Assembly (NCBI GenBank): GCA_017829005.1
Contig: JAGAJF010000050.1
Location: forward strand, 1 to 38,661
Direction: 5' to 3'
Origin: Oscillospiraceae bacterium
GTDB lineage: Bacteria > Bacillota > Clostridia > Oscillospirales > Ruminococcaceae
Length of the DNA: 38,661 nt
The translations under genes were made by a program, and so were the position numbers. Positions within the stretch are counted from its first letter, which is position 1, and each line of letters opens with the position of its first letter. Of this stretch, positions 8,017 through 15,357 are shown piece after piece. The notes beneath the pieces were generated by a model. It made no database searches and was not told the DNA's origin. It was given only the letters and a program-made list of their open reading frames with translations.

Positions 8017-8909
8017 TGACAGATGATATAATTGATAAGATCACAGAGTGCCTTCAAATGGTCTCTGAGGATTTTCGGGGATATTATAATGTTGAGACTG
8101 GCGAAATACTTTGGATATCGGAGCTTGGTGGCCTTGGAGAAGAAAAGCTTAACGAGCTTGAGGACAATCCGGATAACTATATTAGTCTGCCAACACGGTA
8201 TGATATTGACGAATACTCTATGATGGACGAATTTGCATATCAATATCCCGACGCTGTGATAAGTAACAAGCTTCGTGAGGACCTTTGCGGCAGGGGAGCC
8301 TTTCGCAGATTTAAGGACAGCGTTTTTCGTTTCGGGATACGTGAAGAGTGGTTTAAGTACCGTGATGAAAAATACAGAGAACTGGCTGAGGAATGGTGTG
8401 TAAGAAATGGTCTTGTTAAGCCTCGTACACCGAAAATCCTGCTGACGGCATTTAAAGGTACATCAAGCGAAAAGGTGATCGGCTGCTTTAATGAAGCTTA
8501 CCGCAGGCTCATTCTTGAGAATGACAAGGTCATCAGTGTAAATCAGCTTATTTCAGAGCTTGAAAATGATAGGTTTGACTATGTGATAAGCTTCGGTCAG
8601 AAGCCTGTTATCAAGGATAAGATTTATGTCGAATGTTCGGGCAGGCTGGGAGATACGGAATATGAAACGGATTTTGATATTATAAGGCTTGTTTCGGCTT
8701 TGAAGCATAACGAATTTTCGGTTCATATTTCAAATAATGCGGGAACGTCTTACTGCAATAACCTTTATGCCCGGGGACTTAAAATTATCCTTGAGAGGGC
8801 TTATAAGGGCAGAATGGTTTTTATTCATATCCCTTTTGAAAAGAACATTTCGGATCTTAATGATTTTTCCGACAGGCTTATCAAAGCAATACAGGAGCTT
8901 GAGAAATAA
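8016..8909 (+). CDS. UPF0158 domain fused to a pyroglutamyl-peptidase I-like domain
   Basis: 297 residues in two parts. Residues 1-135 match the UPF0158 family (YNVETGEI start, Asp/Tyr-rich middle, hallmark GRGAFRRFKDSVFRFGIREEWFKYRD, ELAEEWC). Residues 139-295 resemble pyroglutamyl peptidase I (peptidase C15): KILLTAF start, DYVISFGQKP, YVECSG (Glu206), SNNAGTSYCNNLYARGL (Cys247) and VFIHIPF (His271). The Glu/Cys/His order matches the C15 catalytic triad, so the domain may be active on N-terminal pyroglutamate, although the first loop is shortened. A GTG at 8013 is also in frame, but the ATG at 8016 overlapping the upstream stop is the likelier start. It is the last gene of the run and is followed by a terminator. 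Confidence 0.7.
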   Translation: MTDDIIDKITECLQMVSEDFRGYYNVETGEILWISELGGLGEEKLNELEDNPDNYISLPTRYDIDEYSMMDEFAYQYPDAVISNKLREDLCGRGAFRRFKDSVFRFGIREEWFKYRDEKYRELAEEWCVRNGLVKPRTPKILLTAFKGTSSEKVIGCFNEAYRRLILENDKVISVNQLISELENDRFDYVISFGQKPVIKDKIYVECSGRLGDTEYETDFDIIRLVSALKHNEFSVHISNNAGTSYCNNLYARGLKIILERAYKGRMVFIHIPFEKNISDLNDFSDRLIKAIQELEK

Positions 8910-8910
8910 A

Positions 8911-8950
8911 AAAATCTGCGGCTTTTCCTGCTTGTACGGGGAAAGCCGCA
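8911..8950. terminator. Bidirectional terminator between convergent genes
   Basis: The stem TGCGGCTTTTCC/GGGGAAAGCCGCA has a short loop. A run of seven A upstream gives a good T tract for the minus-strand LysR gene; the plus-strand T tract is weaker. Confidence 0.75.
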
Positions 8951-8961
8951 TTTGTGTAATG

Positions 8962-9888
8962 TCATATCTGCACATTCTCAAGATATTTTTTTACGTTTGC
9001 GATATAATCCTCCGCTATATCGCTGAGGCGGCTGTGTTTTTTGGTGATGTAGCCTATTTCCATTGTGGCGTTTCGGTTGTTTTCGTCCTCACGGAAGGGA
9101 ACCGCGATGAATTCCGAGCCGTTAAGCGCCTCGCAGATTATTCCCGAGCAGAGGGTGTAGCCGTTAAGTCCCACCATTAGATTCAGCTGGGTGGCACGAT
9201 CATTGGCGGTGATGGTACGGGGATAGTCGTTTTCGCTGAGTATCTCCTCAGCCAGAAATACAGAGCTTTGGGCGCCCTGCTCAAAGGACAGGCAGGGATA
9301 GTCCCTGAGCTGCTCCAGAGAAATTGACGGCTCCTTTGCAAGGGGGTGGTTTTTCCATAGATAGACATAGGCACGGCAGTTTATCAGGGGGAAAAATTCA
9401 AGGTCGTTTTCATTTAAAAGCTTGGCGATCAGCTTGCGGTTGTAGTCGCTTTTGTAGAGTATGCCTATCTCGCTTCTGAGATTGCCTGTGTCGGATATTA
9501 CCTCAAGGGTCTTGGTCTCCCGAATGGCAAATTCAAAGTTTATGGTGTCGTATTTTTTTACCGTTTCCACGAATGCCTTTACCGCAAAGGAATAATGCTG
9601 TGTGGAGACGCCGAATTTGCGCTTGAATGCTCCTCGGGCGGTGTATCTGTCCGTTAATAGCTCGTACTGCTGATAGAGCTGCCTTGCCCGTATGAGAAAA
9701 TCAGCACCCTCGTTTGTGGATACCACACCCTTGCTTGTGCGGCGGAATATCATTATGCCCAGCTCCTTTTCAAGCTCCTTTACGGCACTTGTAAGTGATG
9801 GCTGGGAGACGAAAAGCTCCTCTGCCGATCTGTTCATCGAGCCTGTGTCAGCTATGGTTATGGCATATTTTATCTGCTGCAAGGTCAT
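8962..9888 (-). CDS. LysR-family transcriptional regulator
   Basis: 308 residues. The N-terminal winged helix-turn-helix is typical (MTLQQIKYAITIADTGSMNRSAEELFVSQPSLTSAVKELE, then GIMIFRRT). A periplasmic-binding-protein-like effector domain follows. The ATG at 9888 is preferred, because AAGGAG lies 11 nt upstream and touches an alternative in-frame GTG at 9900. It is divergent from an SGNH hydrolase and the methionine importer genes. By the usual LysR arrangement it may regulate that unit and perhaps the sulfur operon beyond. The effector (a sulfur metabolite such as an O-acetyl amino acid or methionine) is inferred from context only. Confidence 0.9.
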   Translation of the reverse strand: MTLQQIKYAITIADTGSMNRSAEELFVSQPSLTSAVKELEKELGIMIFRRTSKGVVSTNEGADFLIRARQLYQQYELLTDRYTARGAFKRKFGVSTQHYSFAVKAFVETVKKYDTINFEFAIRETKTLEVISDTGNLRSEIGILYKSDYNRKLIAKLLNENDLEFFPLINCRAYVYLWKNHPLAKEPSISLEQLRDYPCLSFEQGAQSSVFLAEEILSENDYPRTITANDRATQLNLMVGLNGYTLCSGIICEALNGSEFIAVPFREDENNRNATMEIGYITKKHSRLSDIAEDYIANVKKYLENVQI

Positions 9889-9969
9889 AATTCGGGTCAC
9901 TCCTTCGGGGGTGTTTTTTTGTGCAGTTTCACAAATATTATTTTATATAAACAAATGTTCTGAAATATA

Positions 9970-9998
9970 TTGACAAAACGGGTCAAATGTGCTATAAT
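9970..9998 (+). promoter_or_regulatory. Distal consensus promoter, SGNH/metNIQ unit
   Basis: TTGACA (9970-9975), a 17-bp spacer and TATAAT (9993-9998) with TGC just before it (extended -10). A transcript from here would carry a leader of about 195 nt before the SGNH gene. Confidence 0.7.
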
Positions 9999-10123
9999 GT
10001 GAATGTGATTTGGGTGAGTGGGACGGTTTTTTCTTTTCTGCAATTATAATTATAGCCTGTTTTATTTTTAAAGTCAAGGCTCGTTATAAATATAATCTAT
10101 AACTGAGTATAGAAAATATGAAT

Positions 10124-10152
10124 TTCACTTATATGAAAAACTGTGCTATAAT
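10124..10152 (+). promoter_or_regulatory. Proximal promoter, SGNH/metNIQ unit
   Basis: An extended -10 TGC-TATAAT (TATAAT at 10147-10152) has a poor -35 (TTCACT, 10124-10129) at 17 bp. A weak -35 beside a LysR gene fits an activator-dependent promoter. Confidence 0.55.
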
Positions 10153-10200
10153 ACATACATAGACCAAAGGAAAGCTTCGAAAGAAAGGAGGGCAGGCAGT

Positions 10201-10821
10201 ATGAAAAATCTTTTATGCTTCGGCGATTCAAATACATACGGCTACGACCCCGAAACAAAGCTGAGATACGATTTCAGCGAGCGCTGGACGGGTATTCTGA
10301 GCCGCAGTCTCCTTCCTCTCGGAGTTCATGTGGACGAGGAGGGGCTGTGCGGCAGGACTACGGATTTTGACGATATGTACCGCCCCGGCAGGAAGGGCAG
10401 CGATGTTCTTCCTATTCTCCTTGAGAGCCACACTCCCGGGTATGTGATAATTATGCTGGGTACTAACGACTGCAAGAGCTGCTATAAAAACAGCCCCGAT
10501 GACATTGCGGCAGGAGTTGAAAAGCTGGTAAGGCAGGTCAGGGAATATAACGGGAATGTGAAAATTCTCATTGTCTCGCCCATTCATCTTGCGGAGGGCG
10601 TGGGCGAAAAGGGCTATGACGAGGAATTTGACGAAAACTCCGTGAAGGTTTCAAGGGGGCTGAGGGAAGCGTATTTCTCGGTTGCGAAAAGAACGGGCTG
10701 CGATTTTCTTGCGGCTTCCGAATTTGCTTCTCCCTCCGCCGCTGACAGGGAACATCTTGACAGGGCAGGTCACAGGCAGCTTGCAAGCGCCATATTCGGA
10801 AAAATTCGGGAGGCTGTATAA
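10201..10821 (+). CDS. SGNH/GDSL-family hydrolase
   Basis: 206 residues, cytosolic (no signal peptide). All four SGNH blocks are visible: GDSNTYG with nucleophile Ser10, Gly51 in GLCGRTT, Asn89 in GTND, and DREH (Asp182/His185). The pattern is close to the arylesterase/acyl-CoA thioesterase-like branch of SGNH hydrolases. The likely reaction is hydrolysis of a small ester or thioester. The ATG has a strong AAAGGAGGG site upstream. The metN-like TTG start follows immediately after the stop, so it is co-transcribed with the methionine importer. A role as deacetylase or thioesterase for an acylated amino acid would fit the context, but this is inference. Confidence 0.85.
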   Translation: MKNLLCFGDSNTYGYDPETKLRYDFSERWTGILSRSLLPLGVHVDEEGLCGRTTDFDDMYRPGRKGSDVLPILLESHTPGYVIIMLGTNDCKSCYKNSPDDIAAGVEKLVRQVREYNGNVKILIVSPIHLAEGVGEKGYDEEFDENSVKVSRGLREAYFSVAKRTGCDFLAASEFASPSAADREHLDRAGHRQLASAIFGKIREAV

Positions 10822-11832
10822 TTGATACAGATTGAAGATCTTTCAAAAACATTTCACACCGCCGCCGGTGAATTTACCGCTCTTTCAGATGTGAATTTAA
10901 CGGTGAACGATGGTGAGATATTCGGTATAATCGGACTTTCGGGTGCGGGAAAAAGCACGCTGGTCAGGTGTATAAATTATCTTGAGGTGCCCACAAACGG
11001 CAGGGTGGTCATTGACGGCGACGAGCTGGGTAAGCTTTCCAAAAAGGAGCTGCTTATCAAAAGACGGAGCATTGGAATGATATTTCAGGGCTTTAATCTT
11101 CTGGAGCAGAGGACAGTTTTAAAAAATGTCTGCTTTCCCCTTGAGATAGCCAAAATGCCGAAGAGCGACGCTGTGAAAAGGGCAAGAGAGCTTCTTGCGC
11201 TGGTGGGGCTTTCGGACAAGGAAAATTCATATCCCTCTCAGCTTTCGGGCGGGCAGAAGCAGCGTGTTGCCATTGCAAGGGCGCTGGCGGCGGAGACAAA
11301 ATATCTGCTGTGCGACGAGGCTACAAGTGCACTTGACCCCGACACCACCCGCTCCATTCTCGAGCTTCTGAAAAAGGTGAACAGAGAGCTGGGAGTTACC
11401 ATAATCGTTATCACCCACGAGATGAAGGTGATAGAAAGCATCTGCGACAGGGCGGCTGTTATTGACGGGGGACGCATTGCCGAGCTGGCGGCGGTAAGCG
11501 AGCTTTTCGCTTCTCCGAAGTCGGACATTGCCAGAAAGCTTATCCTTCCATCGGTGAACACTGCAAGCGAGATAAAGGGCGGCAGGGTGATACGAATCAC
11601 CTTTGACGGGGAAAATTCCTTCAAGCCCACGGTTGCAAATCTTATCCTCACCTGTCAGGCTCCTCTTAACATTCTGAAAGCGGACACGGAGGATATAGGC
11701 GGGGTTGCCTGCGGATATATCATTCTCGGGCTGCCCGATGATACGGCTGTTGCCGACAGGGTGATAAGATATCTTGAGGATAATAATATCAGTTACAGCT
11801 TCGGCGAAAGTGAGGTGGAAAAGAATGTCTGA
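10822..11832 (+). CDS. metN: Methionine ABC importer ATP-binding protein MetN
   Basis: 336 residues. ABC ATPase signatures are Walker A GLSGAGKST (38-46), signature LSGGQKQR, and Walker B LLCDEATSALD followed by a switch His in VITHE. The C-terminal part (about 256-330) is the NIL/ACT-like domain (IRITFDGENSFKPTVANLI) that binds methionine and gates transport in MetN proteins, so this is a methionine rather than a generic amino-acid transporter. The start is TTG, right after the SGNH stop, with GGGAGG 8 nt upstream. It overlaps metI by 8 nt. The complex imports D/L-methionine or related compounds at the membrane. Confidence 0.93.
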   Translation: MIQIEDLSKTFHTAAGEFTALSDVNLTVNDGEIFGIIGLSGAGKSTLVRCINYLEVPTNGRVVIDGDELGKLSKKELLIKRRSIGMIFQGFNLLEQRTVLKNVCFPLEIAKMPKSDAVKRARELLALVGLSDKENSYPSQLSGGQKQRVAIARALAAETKYLLCDEATSALDPDTTRSILELLKKVNRELGVTIIVITHEMKVIESICDRAAVIDGGRIAELAAVSELFASPKSDIARKLILPSVNTASEIKGGRVIRITFDGENSFKPTVANLILTCQAPLNILKADTEDIGGVACGYIILGLPDDTAVADRVIRYLEDNNISYSFGESEVEKNV

Positions 11833-12499
11833 GCTTCTCATTAAGCTTTGGGAGTCGGGGACTATTCAGAAGGGCATATGGGAAACGGTTTATATGACTT
11901 TTATATCCGCATTCTTTTCCTATCTCATCGGGCTGCCCCTGGGGATCCTGCTTAATGTTACCGACAAGGACGGTATTCACCCTATGCCCTGGTTATACCG
12001 CATTTTAAGCATTGCGGTGAACATTTTCAGAAGTATTCCCTTTGTTATTCTGATGGTGGCTATGCTCCCTGTGGCGAAGCTCATTACGGGAACAAGCCTC
12101 GGAAACAGGGCTATGATAGTTACGCTTATTATTGCCGCTGCGCCTTATGTGGCGAGAATGGCGGAGTCCTCCTTCAAGGAAGTGGGGGGCGGCGTTATTG
12201 AGGCGGCTAAGTCTATGGGCGCTTCGGATATGCGGATAATCTGCAGGGTGCTTATCCCCGAGGCTAAGCCTTCGCTTATTGTGGGCAGCGTTATTTCCCT
12301 GGTGACTATTCTCGGCTACTCTGCTATGGCGGGTACTATCGGCGGCGGCGGTCTGGGTATGATAGCTGTAAGCTTCGGTTATCAGAGATTTAACGATGAT
12401 ATTATATGGGTATGCGTTCTGCTTACCATTGTCATTGTGCAGATAATTCAAGAGGTGGGTATGCTTATCGCAAGAAAGACCGACAAGCGTATCAGATAG
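11825..12499 (+). CDS. metI: Methionine ABC importer permease MetI
   Basis: 225 residues with about five membrane segments. The ABC permease EAA loop is present (EVGGGVIEAAKSMGASDMRI). The typical MetI ending segment GGGGLGMIAVSFGYQRFNDDIIW is also visible. The ATG at 11825 overlaps the metN stop by 8 nt and has AGGTGG upstream; the longer open frame from 11774 lies inside metN. It pairs with MetN in the membrane. Confidence 0.93.
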   Translation: MSELLIKLWESGTIQKGIWETVYMTFISAFFSYLIGLPLGILLNVTDKDGIHPMPWLYRILSIAVNIFRSIPFVILMVAMLPVAKLITGTSLGNRAMIVTLIIAAAPYVARMAESSFKEVGGGVIEAAKSMGASDMRIICRVLIPEAKPSLIVGSVISLVTILGYSAMAGTIGGGGLGMIAVSFGYQRFNDDIIWVCVLLTIVIVQIIQEVGMLIARKTDKRIR

Positions 12500-12513
12500 A
12501 AAGGAAACACAGA

Positions 12514-12579
12514 ATGGTACGGAATTTTGAGTCTCTCGTAAGAGCAAATTTCAGGTTCGGGCGAATGCGGCGATGTTGA
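12514..12579 (+). CDS. Possible 21-residue small ORF between metI and metQ
   Basis: An ATG preceded by AAAGGAAA (12500-12507) opens a 21-codon frame, rich in Arg (five of 21 codons) and ending Arg-Arg-Cys-stop. No family is recognisable. It has a plausible ribosome binding site and could be a leader peptide or coupling ORF for metQ, or simply chance. It contains no run of Met codons, so classic methionine attenuation is not supported. Confidence 0.25.
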   Translation: MVRNFESLVRANFRFGRMRRC

Positions 12580-12635
12580 CATTTGCTGTTATCGGAAAAA
12601 CTAAAATTTGTTATTTATGAAAGGAAATCACTATT

Positions 12636-13541
12636 ATGAAAAATCTTAGAAAAACATTTGCATTTATTTTAACTCTCGCTCTTTCCGCTGCTGTTACGGG
12701 CTGCGGCGCTTCGACAGGCAATACGGAAACTCAGACATCTGCTTCGGAAACTCAGAGCGCTGCTTCTGAGTATGCTGAGACAGAGGCAGCTTCAGGTGCT
12801 CTTGAAAAAATCGTGGTGGGTGCTACTTCTACTCCTCACGGAGAGATACTTGAGCAGGTAAAGGACGATCTTGCAGCGGCAGGCTATGAGCTTGAGATAG
12901 TTATTTTTGATGACTATGTACTGCCAAACACTTCTCTTAATGAAGGCTCTCTGGACGCTAACTATTTCCAGCACACACCTTATCTGAACAGCTTTAACGA
13001 GGCTAACGGAACGGATATTGTTTCCGCCGCTTCTATCCACTATGAGCCTTTCGGACTTTACGGAAATGGTGTTGCGTCCGTATCGGAGGTTCCCGAGGGT
13101 GCGACCATCATTATCCCTGCGGACGACAGCAATGAGACAAGAGCGCTGCTCCTTCTCGAGCAGGAAGATCTTATCAGTCTTCCCGAGGGGGCAAATGCGG
13201 TTGACGGCGTTACTACTCTTGACATTGTGGACAACAAGGGTTACAATATAATTACCGTTCAGGCTGACACCGTTGCGGCTCAGTTCGGAAACAGCGACAC
13301 AGGCTCTCTGGCAGTCATCAACGGAAACTATGCTCTTGCGGCAGGTCTTAACATTGCCGACGCTCTGGCTGTTGAGGACGCTTCGGGCAGTGCCGCTCAG
13401 ACCTATGCTAACATCATTGCCGTAAGAAAGGGCGATGAAACAAGTCCCAAGACTGCCGCTCTTGTGGGTGCCCTCAAGACCGATAAGGTTAAGAAGTACA
13501 TTGAGGACACTTACAACGGCGCTGTTGTGGCTATATTCTGA
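12636..13541 (+). CDS. metQ: Methionine-binding lipoprotein MetQ
   Basis: 301 residues. Type II signal peptide with lipobox AVTGC (Cys23), then a Ser/Thr/Glu-rich tether to about residue 55. The mature NlpA/lipoprotein-9 domain follows: IVVGATSTPHGEILEQVKDDL, NTSLNEGSLDANYFQHTPYL and ATIIIPADDSNETRALLLLE are family hallmarks. It delivers methionine to MetNI from the outer face of the membrane. The ATG has GAAAGGAA upstream. It lies 136 nt after metI, a gap that could hold an internal promoter or processing site, and it ends with a terminator. Confidence 0.93.
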   Translation: MKNLRKTFAFILTLALSAAVTGCGASTGNTETQTSASETQSAASEYAETEAASGALEKIVVGATSTPHGEILEQVKDDLAAAGYELEIVIFDDYVLPNTSLNEGSLDANYFQHTPYLNSFNEANGTDIVSAASIHYEPFGLYGNGVASVSEVPEGATIIIPADDSNETRALLLLEQEDLISLPEGANAVDGVTTLDIVDNKGYNIITVQADTVAAQFGNSDTGSLAVINGNYALAAGLNIADALAVEDASGSAAQTYANIIAVRKGDETSPKTAALVGALKTDKVKKYIEDTYNGAVVAIF

Positions 13542-13566
13542 TATGCCCCGATGCATTAAAATAATT

Positions 13567-13611
13567 TGCCTGACCCTGTGGGAATGCTCCGACAGGGTCG
13601 GGAGCTTTTTG
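13567..13611 (+). terminator. Terminator of the metNIQ unit
   Basis: The stem GACCCTGT/ACAGGGTC, with a 12-nt loop, can be extended by flanking pairs and is followed by TTTTTG. An alternative GCTCC/GGGAGC pairing ends in the same T tract. Confidence 0.7.
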
Positions 13612-13643
13612 TTTATTGAAAAAATTTTTCAAGGTGGTTTTTT

Positions 13644-13724
13644 GTGAAGAAAAATCCTTTATCCCTGTTATTTCTGCAATGCTTCTTATGCTTTCGGGCT
13701 GCGAGCTTTACGGCATTACAGCTG
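13644..13724 (+). pseudogene. Decayed lipoprotein gene interrupted by a MITE-like element
   Basis: A GTG start with AAGGTGG 6 nt upstream opens KK-rich sequence, but a one-base shift in the A run at 13649-13653 separates the start from the signal peptide frame. In the shifted frame the sequence reads SFIPVISAMLLMLSGCELYG, a textbook lipobox. Restoring one A would join the two. The frame then runs into the MITE-like element at 13725. A short stretch after the element (ENIFSDGFNG, then stop) might be a remnant of the same gene. It is read as a dead lipoprotein gene with two lesions; a sequencing error in the A run is an alternative for the first. Confidence 0.55.
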
Positions 13725-13885
13725 ATACTAATTCCGCATCAACCTATAGACAGATACGACAGCTATAATTTCGTCACTAGTCGTCAAGCTCCTTTGCCGG
13801 GCGGCAAGCCCGCCTGCAGTCGCTTTCCTAGATTGACGAAATTCTATCTGCCGTCCTTGTCTATAGAACGATGTGGAATTAGTAT
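13725..13885. repeat. 161-bp MITE-like inverted-repeat element, copy 2
   Basis: This is the reverse complement of the element at 3299-3459, same length, with only two differences (one in the CACT[A/C]GTCG segment and one in CCC[G/T]CC). Termini are ATACTAATTCC and GGAATTAGTAT. It interrupts a lipoprotein-like signal peptide ORF. The two copies are in opposite orientation, about 10.3 kb apart. Confidence 0.88.
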
Positions 13886-14036
13886 GAAAATATCTTTTCG
13901 GACGGGTTTAATGGCTGATTTATGTTAGATAACGTGGCGGTATTTCTTTGACAGAGTGGAAGATTTAGCAAAAAATAGGAAAGGATTTACAGTGATATTT
14001 GGCTAATATGTATAAATTCGCTAAAACTATATAAAA

Positions 14037-14053
14037 CCTATTGACATAGTAGG
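14037..14053. promoter_or_regulatory. Candidate Rrf2-type operator overlapping the -35
   Basis: CCTA (14037-14040) and TAGG (14050-14053) are symmetric around 14045, with the -35 TTGACA between the arms. The AACCTAT/ATAGTAGGAA look is reminiscent of IscR/CymR-like sites. The Rrf2 regulator at the end of the operon is the natural candidate to bind here. This is inference from position and symmetry. Confidence 0.4.
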
Positions 14054-14069
14054 AATAACGTGATATAAT
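14041..14069 (+). promoter_or_regulatory. Consensus promoter of the sulfur operon
   Basis: TTGACA (14041-14046), a 17-bp spacer and TATAAT (14064-14069) preceded by TGA (extended -10). It drives the nine-gene run starting at 14121. Confidence 0.85.
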
Positions 14070-14120
14070 ATCAGTAGTCTCAGGGGAGACGGTAATCCTT
14101 ATTTTTACGGAGCTGATAAT

Positions 14121-15356
14121 ATGAATTTTAACACCGCTCTGCTTCATCAGAGCTTTGACGGAGAAAAGTCCACAGGCTCGACCCTTGCTCCAATATTCCA
14201 GTCAAGCGCTTTCGCTCACGAATCGGCGGAAAAGCTTGAGGCGGTATTCAACAACAAGGCTCCCGGTTTTGCTTACACCAGGATAAGCAATCCTACCGTT
14301 GACTCCTTCGAAAAGCGCATTGCCGCATTGGAAAAGGGTATCGGCGCGGTTGCCTGTTCCTCGGGCATGGCGGCGGTCACCATGTCGCTTTTGAACATTT
14401 TAGAGTCGGGTGACGAGCTGATTGCAGGCTCGGCTCTGTTCGGAGGTACCATTGACCTTTTCTGTGACCTTGAGGCTTTCGGCATAAAGACCGTTTTCGC
14501 CGACGAGGTGACGGCGGAAAGCGTGGAAAGGCTTGCTACAGACAGGACAAAGGCTGTATTTACCGAGCTTATCGGAAATCCCAAGCTTAATGTTACGGAC
14601 ATAAAAGCAGTTTCCGAGGCGGCTCACAAACGGGGTATTCCCCTTATTATCGACAGCACCACCGCAACGCCTTATCTTATAAATCCCTTTGATTTCGGGG
14701 CGGACATTGTTATCCACTCCTCTTCAAAATACATAAACGGCAGCGGAAACTCCATCAGCGGCGTGATAATCGACAGCGGCAGCTTTAAGTGGGACCCGAA
14801 GCGATACAGGGGATTTGAGGAATATAAGAAATTCGGAAAATTTGCTTATCTTGCTAAGCTTCGAAACGGCATATGGAGAAATGCGGGTGCCTGTCTTGCG
14901 CCGATGAACGCATATCTCAATTCCATAGGGCTTGAAACCTTAGGACTTCGAATGGAAAGGCTTTGCTTTAATGCAAAAAAGCTTGCGGAGTTTTTTGAGG
15001 CGGACGGAAGAGTTACGGTAAATTATCCCGCTCTTGAGTCAAATCCCTATCACCGGCTTACGGAGAGGGAGCTTAAAGGAATGGGCGGCGCTATAATCAC
15101 CATTCGGGCAGGCAGCAAGGAAAAGGCATTTAAGCTTATAAACAGTCTTAAATATGCCTGCATAGCTACCAACATCGGAGATGTGAGAACTCTTGTTATC
15201 CACCCTGCAAGTACCATTTACACTCACAGCACCATAGAGCAGCAGGTGAATGCGGGAGTTTATGAGGACACCATTCGCATAAGCGTGGGCATTGAGGATA
15301 TTGACGATCTAATTGCCGATTTCAGGCAGGCTATTGATAAAACGGAGGTTATTTAA
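14121..15356 (+). CDS. metY: O-acetylhomoserine/O-acylhomoserine sulfhydrylase-like PLP enzyme (MetY type)
   Basis: 411 residues, Cys/Met-metabolism PLP family, fold type I. Visible are YTRISNPTVD (phosphate-binding Tyr52/Arg54 of the neighbouring subunit), SSGMAA, the PLP-ring Asp178 in IIDST, and the Schiff-base Lys203 in HSSSKYINGSG. The 411-residue length and the NGxGxSISG-like segment favour sulfhydrylases over cystathionine synthases. It should transfer sulfide, or protein thiocarboxylate sulfur, to O-acetylhomoserine to make homocysteine. The downstream ThiS-like carrier, E1 and JAMM protease support the thiocarboxylate route. First gene of the operon; GGAG lies about 9 nt before the ATG. 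No acyltransferase making the acceptor lies nearby. Confidence 0.88.
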   Translation: MNFNTALLHQSFDGEKSTGSTLAPIFQSSAFAHESAEKLEAVFNNKAPGFAYTRISNPTVDSFEKRIAALEKGIGAVACSSGMAAVTMSLLNILESGDELIAGSALFGGTIDLFCDLEAFGIKTVFADEVTAESVERLATDRTKAVFTELIGNPKLNVTDIKAVSEAAHKRGIPLIIDSTTATPYLINPFDFGADIVIHSSSKYINGSGNSISGVIIDSGSFKWDPKRYRGFEEYKKFGKFAYLAKLRNGIWRNAGACLAPMNAYLNSIGLETLGLRMERLCFNAKKLAEFFEADGRVTVNYPALESNPYHRLTERELKGMGGAIITIRAGSKEKAFKLINSLKYACIATNIGDVRTLVIHPASTIYTHSTIEQQVNAGVYEDTIRISVGIEDIDDLIADFRQAIDKTEVI

Positions 15357-15357
15357 T

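Larger units (their letters stand above)
9889..10200. other. Divergent regulatory region between lysR and the metNIQ unit
   Basis: No gene is seen. The region holds two tandem plus-strand promoters (9970-9998 and 10124-10152) and an AT-rich stretch with direct ATATGAA repeats near 10116 and 10132 that overlap the second promoter. LysR binding here is plausible but unproven. No SAM riboswitch or T-box core was recognised. Confidence 0.55.
13886..14120 (+). other. Leader and promoter region of the sulfur operon
   Basis: AT-rich and non-coding apart from a possible lipoprotein remnant at its left edge. It holds a consensus promoter at 14041-14069 and an inverted repeat overlapping the -35. A GC-poor leader of about 45 nt precedes the metY-like start. 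No riboswitch fold was recognised. Confidence 0.6.

Noticed and set aside
9900-10200. SAM riboswitch or T-box before the methionine genes
   Set aside because: No conserved core of either class was recognised, and the leader lacks the expected helices and a terminator.
12792-13556. 254-codon minus-strand frame over metQ
   Set aside because: MetQ motifs on the plus strand are decisive; the antisense frame has no family features.
13644-13928. 94-codon frame as a real gene
   Set aside because: Most of it is the MITE-like element read in one frame. The same peptide appears from the other copy at 3241-3579 on the minus strand.
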